Below are positions 59,302 through 64,000 of a stretch of DNA of 64,000 nucleotides, one piece after another. The DNA is from Inquilinus ginsengisoli_B (GTDB lineage: Bacteria; Pseudomonadota; Alphaproteobacteria; DSM-16000; Inquilinaceae): assembly GCF_050434925.1 (NCBI RefSeq), contig NZ_JBNDJK010000001.1, positions 1,178,001 to 1,242,000 on the forward strand, in the 5' to 3' direction. Position numbers and translations under genes: made by a program. Numbering within the stretch: the first letter of the stretch is position 1; every line of letters starts with the position of its first letter. The notes under the pieces are model-generated. The model had not been told where the DNA came from. It was given only the letters and a program-made list of their open reading frames with translations, and did not search any database.

Positions 59302-60032
59302 GCGGGGGCTTGGCCCCGGAACCGGCGCCAGCCCTCGGCGCGCAGGGCGCAGGCCGGGCATTCGCCACAGCCGTGACCCCAGTCGTGCCGCTGGCTGCGG
59401 TCGCCGCGATAGCAGCTGTGCGTCTGGTCGCGGATCAGCCCGACCAGCGCCTCGCCGCCCAGGGACTCGGCCAGGCGCCAGGTCTCGGCCTTGTCGATCC
59501 ACATCAGCGGCGTGTGCAGCACGAAGCGGCTCTCCATGCCCAGGTTCAGCGCCAGCTGCATCGCCTTCATGGTGTCGTCGCGGCAGTCCGGATAGCCGGA
59601 ATAATCGGTCTCGCAGACCCCGGCGACCAGGTGGCGCAGGCCCCGGCGATAGGCCAAAGCGGCGGCGAAGGTCACGAACACCAGGTTGCGGCCGGGCACG
59701 AAGGTGTTGGGCAGGCCGTTGTCCTGCATCGCGATCTCGACGTCGCGGGTCAGCGCCGTGTCGCTGACCTGGCCGAGCACCGACAGGTCCAGCATATGGT
59801 CGTCGCCCAACCGCCCGGCCCATTCCGGGAAGCGGCTGCGCATCGACTCCAGGACAACGGGCCGGACGTCCAGCTCGACCCGGTGGCGCTGGCCGTAATC
59901 GAAGCCGACGGTCTCGACCCGGCCGAAGCGCTCCAGCGCCCACGCCAGGCAGGTGGCCGAATCCTGCCCGCCGGAGAACAGCACCAGCGCGCCCTCGGCC
60001 GCGGCCCTCTCGCCCTGGTCACCGGCCATCAT
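59298..60032 (-). CDS. queC: 7-cyano-7-deazaguanine synthase QueC
   Basis: A 244-residue ATP-dependent enzyme that makes preQ0 from 7-carboxy-7-deazaguanine and ammonia. PP-loop FSGGQDSATCLAWALERFG (19-37) and the zinc cysteines in HGCGECPACALRAEGW near the end are intact. ATG 60032 overlaps the end of queD by 14 bases. It is the last gene of the queE-queD-queC operon. preQ0 feeds queuosine in tRNA or, in some bacteria, DNA modification. Confidence 0.95.
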   Translation of the reverse strand: MMAGDQGERAAAEGALVLFSGGQDSATCLAWALERFGRVETVGFDYGQRHRVELDVRPVVLESMRSRFPEWAGRLGDDHMLDLSVLGQVSDTALTRDVEIAMQDNGLPNTFVPGRNLVFVTFAAALAYRRGLRHLVAGVCETDYSGYPDCRDDTMKAMQLALNLGMESRFVLHTPLMWIDKAETWRLAESLGGEALVGLIRDQTHSCYRGDRSQRHDWGHGCGECPACALRAEGWRRFRGQAPA

Positions 60033-60375
60033 AGTCCGCCCAGCAATTCGGGGTCTCGTAGACGGCGACCGCGGCCAGCAGCGGCAGCGCCGGCCGCACC
60101 CGGTCCCAGATCCAGATCGCGATGTGCTCGGCCGTCGGGTTCTCCAGCCCTTCGATCTCGTTCAGGCAGTAATGGTCCAGCCGGGCCAGGATCGGCGCGA
60201 AGGCGGCCTCGACGTCGAAGAAGTCGACGACGAAGCCGGTTTCGGGATCGACCGGCCCCTCCAGCCGCAGCTCGACGCGATAGGAATGGCCGTGCATCCG
60301 GTGGCAGCGATGCGTCGCCGGGACATTGGGCAGACGGTGCGCCGCCTCGAAGGTGAAGGCCTGGGTGATCCTCAT
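60019..60375 (-). CDS. queD: 6-carboxy-5,6,7,8-tetrahydropterin synthase QueD
   Basis: A 118-residue PTPS-type enzyme. The zinc ligands are His13 in AAHRLPNVP, and His28 and His30 in MHGHSYRVEL, and the active-site Cys24 is in THRCHRMHGH. DHYCLNEIEGLENPTAEHIAIWIWD carries the catalytic Asp/His region (seen in parts). Its ATG overlaps the queE stop (ATGA). Confidence 0.95.
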   Translation of the reverse strand: MRITQAFTFEAAHRLPNVPATHRCHRMHGHSYRVELRLEGPVDPETGFVVDFFDVEAAFAPILARLDHYCLNEIEGLENPTAEHIAIWIWDRVRPALPLLAAVAVYETPNCWADYDGR

Positions 60376-61004
60376 GGAATCCCGATCAGCTTGTGGGTCT
60401 GCAGGCTCAGCCGCCATTGCGGGTGCGACAGGCAATAGGCGACCGCCGCCTCGGTGTTGGCGATGCGGTCCGGCCCGTCCATCGGCTGCAGCCAGAAATG
60501 GGTGAAGTCGAGGCCCGCCACCATCTCGGGCAGCAGGTCGGGCTGGGGATAGACCAGCTTCAGCTCGTCGCCGCGGCGGGCAGCCAGGGGCGCGCTGGCC
60601 TTGGGGCTGACGCAGACCCAGTCCAGCTCCGCCGGCGGTTCGATTGTGCCGTTGGTCTCGACCGCGGCGGTGAAGCCGCGGGCATGGATCGCGTCCAGCA
60701 AGGCGCGGTCCAGCTGCAGCAGCGGCTCGCCGCCGGTGAAGACGACGAAGCGGTCCGCCTCGGGGCCGGCCCAGCAGGCCTCGATCGCCGCGGCCAGCGC
60801 CTCGGCGGTGACGAAGCGGCCGCCACCCGGCCCGTCGGTGCCCAGGAAGTCGGTGTCGCAGAAGCGGCACACCGCCTCGGCCCGGTCCTGCTCGCGGCCG
60901 GTCCACAGGTTGCAGCCGACGAAGCGGCAGAACACCGAGGCGCGCCCGGCATGGCGGCCCTCGCCCTGCAGGGTCTTGAAGATCTCTTTGACGACGTAGC
61001 CCAT
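60372..61004 (-). CDS. queE: 7-carboxy-7-deazaguanine synthase QueE
   Basis: A 210-residue radical-SAM enzyme that forms the deazaguanine ring. The cluster cysteines are Cys31, Cys46 and Cys49 with 14-residue spacing, the extended QueE variant CX14CX2C. IFKTLQGEGRHAGR at the start, VFTGGEPLLQLD in the core and LQPMDGPDR at the end are family marks. ATG 61004 was chosen over an upstream in-frame ATG (61028). It heads queE-queD-queC. folE, the first pathway gene, is not in the window. Confidence 0.93.
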   Translation of the reverse strand: MGYVVKEIFKTLQGEGRHAGRASVFCRFVGCNLWTGREQDRAEAVCRFCDTDFLGTDGPGGGRFVTAEALAAAIEACWAGPEADRFVVFTGGEPLLQLDRALLDAIHARGFTAAVETNGTIEPPAELDWVCVSPKASAPLAARRGDELKLVYPQPDLLPEMVAGLDFTHFWLQPMDGPDRIANTEAAVAYCLSHPQWRLSLQTHKLIGIP

Positions 61005-61123
61005 CACGCTGGTCCGGCGCGGCCTCATCCGGCGGCCTCAGGGGTGGGCCGTTGCCGCGCGGCGCGGTTTTAACCGGTTTCGCCGCGCGGGTCAGGTGCG
61101 AATTGCCGCGGGCCCGGAGCGTG

Positions 61124-62113
61124 TCAGATCGTCTGCCGCCCCAGGAAGTCGCGGATCAGCCCGGCGATCTCGGCGTGATGGGTCTCCAGCGCGAAATGGC
61201 CGGCATCCAGGAAGTGGACCTCGGCATCCGGCAGGTCGCGCTTGTAGGCCTCGGCCCCCGGCGGGATGAAGAACGGGTCGTTCCGGCCCCAGACCGCCAG
61301 CAGCGGCGGCCGGTGGGCGCGGAAATAGGCCTGGAACTCCGGATACAGCGCCACATTGGTGCGGTAGCTCAGGATCAGGTCCAGCTGGATCTCCTGCGCC
61401 TCCGGCCGGTGCATGTAGAAGCTGTCCAGGGTGGAGCCATCGGGCGACAGCCAGTCGGCCGGCGCGCCGTGCTGGTACTGGAAGCGGATCGCCTCGTCGG
61501 TCAGCGAGGCGCGGCACGCCTCTCGATGCTCGGGCGTGGGCTCGCGCCAATAGGCCTGCCACGGTCCCCATTCCGCGCTCAGCCCCTCGATATAGGCGTT
61601 GCCGTTCTGGCTGATGATGGCGCTGATCCGCTCCGGATGCTTCAGCGCCAGCCTCAGGCCGGTCGGCGCGCCGTAGTCGAAGATGTAGAGGGCATAGCGC
61701 GTCAGCCCCAAGGCGTCGGTGAAGCCGTCGATCACCTCGGCCAGCCGGTCGAAGCTGTAGTCGAAGGACGCGCGCGGCGGGGCGACCGTGTTGCCGAAGC
61801 CCGGCAGGTCGGGCGCGATCACCCGGTAGCGGTCGGCCAGCAGCGGGATCAGGTCACGGAACATGTGGCCGGCGGTCGGGAAGCCGTGCAGCAGCAGCAG
61901 CACCGGCGCGTCGGCCGGCCCGGCCTCGCGGTAGAAGGCCGACACGTCGCCGACCTGCTTCGTCCCGTATCTCACGGTCATGATGCTCGCCTTTCCGGAA
62001 TGAGGGAGCGCCGGGCGCCGATCGGCCGCCTGTGCGGCGGCAGGAAGCAGGCCCAGCCCGCCGAGAAGAGCCAGCAGGGATCGCCTGCCCAGGCCGGTGT
62101 GCGCCGTCATCAT
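61124..62113 (-). CDS. Alpha/beta hydrolase (epoxide hydrolase/dehalogenase-like) with optional Tat signal
   Basis: Up to 329 residues. Residues 1-29 form a Tat-type leader (GLGRRSLLALLGGLGLLPAAAQA). Met45 (ATG 61981) has GGAAAGG upstream and matches the usual start (MTVRYGTKQVGDVSAFYREAG). Core motifs are LLHGFPTAGHMFRD (oxyanion), the nucleophile Asp in IFDYGAPTGLRLA, HPERISAIISQNGN and the His in DAGHFALETHHAEI. The Asp nucleophile marks the epoxide hydrolase/haloalkane dehalogenase branch. It is divergent from a LysR regulator. The two starts repeat the pattern seen at 54596. Confidence 0.87.
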   Translation of the reverse strand: MMTAHTGLGRRSLLALLGGLGLLPAAAQAADRRPALPHSGKASIMTVRYGTKQVGDVSAFYREAGPADAPVLLLLHGFPTAGHMFRDLIPLLADRYRVIAPDLPGFGNTVAPPRASFDYSFDRLAEVIDGFTDALGLTRYALYIFDYGAPTGLRLALKHPERISAIISQNGNAYIEGLSAEWGPWQAYWREPTPEHREACRASLTDEAIRFQYQHGAPADWLSPDGSTLDSFYMHRPEAQEIQLDLILSYRTNVALYPEFQAYFRAHRPPLLAVWGRNDPFFIPPGAEAYKRDLPDAEVHFLDAGHFALETHHAEIAGLIRDFLGRQTI

Positions 62114-62207
62114 CGCCTCGTGCGGTTGTGTTCGCACTGGATGTAAGAATTTCGGTTTCTGCAATAAGACCGCATAGTGGCAATCTGAGATTGCAGGATC
62201 TGAAATC

Positions 62208-63152
62208 ATGGACCGGCTCGACGCCATGGCCATCTTCCTGGCCGTCGTGGACCAGGGGTCGCTGGCCGCCGCGGCCCGCGCCCTGGGGCGATCGCCCGCC
62301 ACCGTCACCCGGGCGATCGCGACGCTGGAGGGCCGGCTGGGCGAGCGGCTGCTGCACCGGAATGCCCGCACCCTGCGCCTCACCGACAGCGGCGAGCGCC
62401 ATGTGGCCGTCTATCGCAGCGTCCTGGCCGAGCTGGACGAGGCGGAACGGAAGCCGGCGGAGGCCGGCCGGCTGGAGGGGACGATCGGCATCACCGCGCC
62501 CGAGCTGTTCGGCCGGCTGAAGGTGATGCCGGTGCTGGAACAGTTCCTGGCCGGCCATCCCGCGGTGCGGGCGCGGCTCTTGCTGCTGAACCGGGTGGTG
62601 AATCTGGTCGACGAGGGCGTGGATGTCGCGGTCCGGCTGGCGCCTCTGCCCGATTCCGGCATCGTCGCAGTCCGGCTCGGCGAGGTGCGGAAGCTGACCT
62701 GTGCCGCCCCGTCCTATGTCGGGCGGTGCGGGGCGCCGGAGCAGCCGACGGCGCTGGCCCGGCACATCTGCATCGGCGCGGAGGAGGGCGGCGGCCGCGA
62801 GCTGTGGCGCTTCACCGACCGGTCCGCGGGGCGCGCCCGCACAGTCCCGGTCGCGCTGGAGCCGCGCATCGTCCTCAACAGCGCCGGCGTGGCCATCGAC
62901 ACCGCCCTTCGCGGCAGCGGCATCTGCCGGGTGCTGTCCTACCAGGTGGTCGACCATCTGGCCGCCGGCCGGCTGGTGGCGCTGCTGCCGGAGTTCGAGC
63001 CGGACCCGACCCCGGTCCATCTGGTGTTCCACCCGATTCCGCGCCGCAACGCCGCGCTGCGGGCGTTCATCGACCACGCCACGCCGCTGCTGCGGGCCGA
63101 GCTGGCGGCGATCTCGGCCCGGATGGCGGCGCTCGGGGTCGGTTCGGAGTAG
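62208..63152 (+). CDS. LysR-family transcriptional regulator
   Basis: A 314-residue LTTR of the CrgA/AaeR-like group. The winged helix reads MAIFLAVVDQGSLAAAARALGRSPATVTRAIATLEGRLG in parts (about 5-43). The effector domain starts near residue 93 and has VDVAVRLAPLPDSGIVAVRLGEVRK. It is divergent from the Tat-type hydrolase across a 94-base gap that is AT-richer than average, so it likely controls it. Confidence 0.9.
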   Translation: MDRLDAMAIFLAVVDQGSLAAAARALGRSPATVTRAIATLEGRLGERLLHRNARTLRLTDSGERHVAVYRSVLAELDEAERKPAEAGRLEGTIGITAPELFGRLKVMPVLEQFLAGHPAVRARLLLLNRVVNLVDEGVDVAVRLAPLPDSGIVAVRLGEVRKLTCAAPSYVGRCGAPEQPTALARHICIGAEEGGGRELWRFTDRSAGRARTVPVALEPRIVLNSAGVAIDTALRGSGICRVLSYQVVDHLAAGRLVALLPEFEPDPTPVHLVFHPIPRRNAALRAFIDHATPLLRAELAAISARMAALGVGSE

Positions 63153-63169
63153 CCGATTCCCGTTTTCTT

Positions 63170-63327
63170 AGTCCCCCCCCTTGCGGGAGGGGGCAGGGGG
63201 AGGGGTCTGCGCGCGTCCGCGCGCGAATGCGCAATGAGCAGGCTTCGCCATGGTCGGATCGCTGGAATTCGGGCCGGTTCTGGCGGCGCGAACCCCTCCC
63301 CCTAACCCCCTCCCGCGAGGGGGGACT
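63170..63327. repeat. Inverted-repeat element with C-run termini
   Basis: A 37-base left arm (63170-63206, starting AGTCCCCCCCC and reaching AGGGGGAGGGGT) and a 36-base right arm (63292-63327, starting ACCCCTCCCCC and ending GGGGGGACT) are near-perfect inverted repeats. The 85-base interior is unrelated GC-rich sequence including a TGCGCGCGTCCGCGCGCG run. It looks like a MITE or other non-coding repeat. A related hairpin lies at 44067. Confidence 0.7.
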
Positions 63328-63390
63328 CATTGTGCTTTCGGCAGGGCGCCGAGAATTCGCGCATGCCCAGCGCACCCCCCTGAAACGAAC

Positions 63391-63413
63391 GAGGCCCGCA
63401 CCAGGCGGGCCTC
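63391..63413. terminator. Hairpin terminator of the dehydrogenase gene
   Basis: GAGGCCCGC and GCGGGCCTC pair perfectly over nine bases around ACCAG. It is 25 bases downstream of the minus-strand stop at 63439 and uses the same GGCCCG core as the terminators at 43303 and 44145. The T run is weak (GTTTCAGG on the minus strand). Confidence 0.65.
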
Positions 63414-63438
63414 GCATCCTACTTCGGGATCGAACGGA

Positions 63439-64000
63439 TCAGGTGCTGGTCAGCTTCGACAGGTCGAGCGGCAGCGAGCGCAGGCGCTGGCCGGTCGCGG
63501 CGAAGACCGCGTTGCCGATCGCCGGCGCTAGCCCGGGCACGCCCGGCTCGCCGATGCCGGTGGGCGCCTCGGCCGAAGGCATGATGTGCACCTCGACCTT
63601 CGGCATCTCCGACATCCGGGTCGGCTCATAGGTGTCGAAATTGGCCTGCTCCACCTCGCCGTCCTTGAGCGTGATCTTGTTGCGCAGGACGACGGACAGG
63701 GCGAAGCCGACCGACCCCTCGACCTGGGCCCGGATCACGTCCGGGTTGACCGCGATGCCGCAATCGACCGCCGCCACCACCCGGTCCACCTTCAAGGCAC
63801 CATCCTTGATCGAGACCTCGGCCACTGTGGCGACATAGGAGCCGAAGGACTGGTGCACGGCGACGCCGCGGCCCGATCCGGCGGGCAGGGGCTGGCCCCA
63901 GCCCGCCTTCTCCGCCACCAGCGCCAGCACGCCGGCATGGCGCGGCTGGTCGCGCAAAAGCGCGGCGCGGAAGGCCACCGGGTCCTTGCCGGCGGCATGG
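63439..64000 (-). CDS. Molybdopterin-binding aldehyde/isoquinoline dehydrogenase large subunit, C-terminal part
   Basis: The gene runs off the right edge, and only the last 186 codons or so are visible. HQSFGSYVATVAEVSI, VVAAVDCGIAVNPDVIRAQVEGSVGFALS and the C-terminal GIGEPGVPGLAPAIGNAVFAATGQRLRSLP (seen in parts) are the marks of the xanthine dehydrogenase family large subunit, closest to the isoquinoline 1-oxidoreductase beta (IorB) type. The EPGVP Glu is the catalytic base. Members with this end are usually exported by Tat, which cannot be checked here as the N-terminus is missing. Confidence 0.9.
   Translation of the reverse strand, partial: HAAGKDPVAFRAALLRDQPRHAGVLALVAEKAGWGQPLPAGSGRGVAVHQSFGSYVATVAEVSIKDGALKVDRVVAAVDCGIAVNPDVIRAQVEGSVGFALSVVLRNKITLKDGEVEQANFDTYEPTRMSEMPKVEVHIMPSAEAPTGIGEPGVPGLAPAIGNAVFAATGQRLRSLPLDLSKLTST

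Larger units (their letters stand above)
63153..63438. other. Intergenic region filled by a palindromic repeat and a terminator
   Basis: A 286-base gap. It holds the C-run inverted repeat (63170-63327) and the terminator of the minus-strand dehydrogenase gene (63391-63413). No gene is seen. Confidence 0.6.

Noticed and set aside
1..64000. CRISPR arrays, tRNA and rRNA genes
   Set aside because: No regularly spaced direct repeats, no cloverleaf with a conserved TTCGA loop and no rRNA core sequences were recognised by eye; a covariance-model scan would be decisive for tRNAs.

Overview
The window is 64 kb of very GC-rich DNA from an aerobic alphaproteobacterium, most likely a member of the Rhodospirillales in the broad sense (Azospirillum, Skermanella or Inquilinus-like). 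This is an inference. It rests on codon and GC use, on the bolA / DnaJ-domain / cobS / cobT neighbourhood, on the aminotransferase-ftsK-...-lolA block, on a divergent choline-sulfate locus, and on alphaproteobacterial-type intergenic palindromes. No rRNA, tRNA, CRISPR array, prophage or complete insertion sequence was seen. Most of the window reads as ordinary chromosome with many small regulator/enzyme modules.

Region by region. 1-8.9 kb: a GNAT remnant at the edge, a SWIM-SNF2 helicase, a second GNAT, a LuxR-type regulator, then the aerobic cobaltochelatase genes cobT and cobS with a DnaJ-domain gene and divergent bolA. 8.9-14.4 kb: an SSS symporter with a small membrane partner and an HDAC-family amidohydrolase, facing a LuxR-type regulator; then a TetR/SDR divergent pair with two palindromic operator candidates. 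14.4-16.3 kb: two tandem HNH nucleases of visibly lower GC, a probable acquired restriction module. 16.3-21.5 kb: LysR/MDR reductase, a 6-phosphogluconolactonase-like protein, a DUF3297 protein, a Vsr mismatch endonuclease without a visible methylase, and a PLP aminotransferase. 21.8-26.9 kb: a signalling operon of a CXXCH-containing DUF3365 protein, a hybrid histidine kinase with two receivers, a lone receiver and a receiver-adenylate cyclase. 26.9-38.7 kb: a LacI regulator with palindromic operators, HAD dehalogenase, HxlR/NTF2/SDR module, 2-hydroxyacid dehydrogenase, glutathione peroxidase, MarR, a 143-bp palindromic element, ClC channel, gamma-glutamyl-GABA hydrolase-like protein, a small SET-domain protein, GNATs and an MBL-fold hydrolase.

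38.6-48.6 kb: lolA, ftsK and a DapC-like aminotransferase. A CitMHS transporter / AtuA-type / LysR cassette and two paralogous small secreted proteins lie between lolA and ftsK. ftsK needs one frameshift to read through. 48.8-55.6 kb: a 48-residue lipoprotein too short for most gene callers, a UbiH-type hydroxylase, a small membrane protein, ThpR, an FtrA-type regulator, dihydrolipoyl dehydrogenase, and a MarR / Tat-hydrolase pair with repeated operator palindromes. 55.6-59.3 kb: choline-sulfatase betC, a ChoX-like binding protein and their divergent LysR regulator. 59.3-61.0 kb: the queE-queD-queC operon. 61.1-64 kb: a second Tat-type alpha/beta hydrolase with a LysR regulator, a palindromic repeat, and the end of a molybdopterin-binding dehydrogenase subunit.

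The most interesting items are the tandem HNH pair (one with a PUA/EVE-like N-terminus), the heme-motif sensor operon feeding a cyclase, the paralogous small secreted proteins beside ftsK, the long palindromic element at 33.1 kb, and the two alpha/beta hydrolases that each carry an optional Tat leader.
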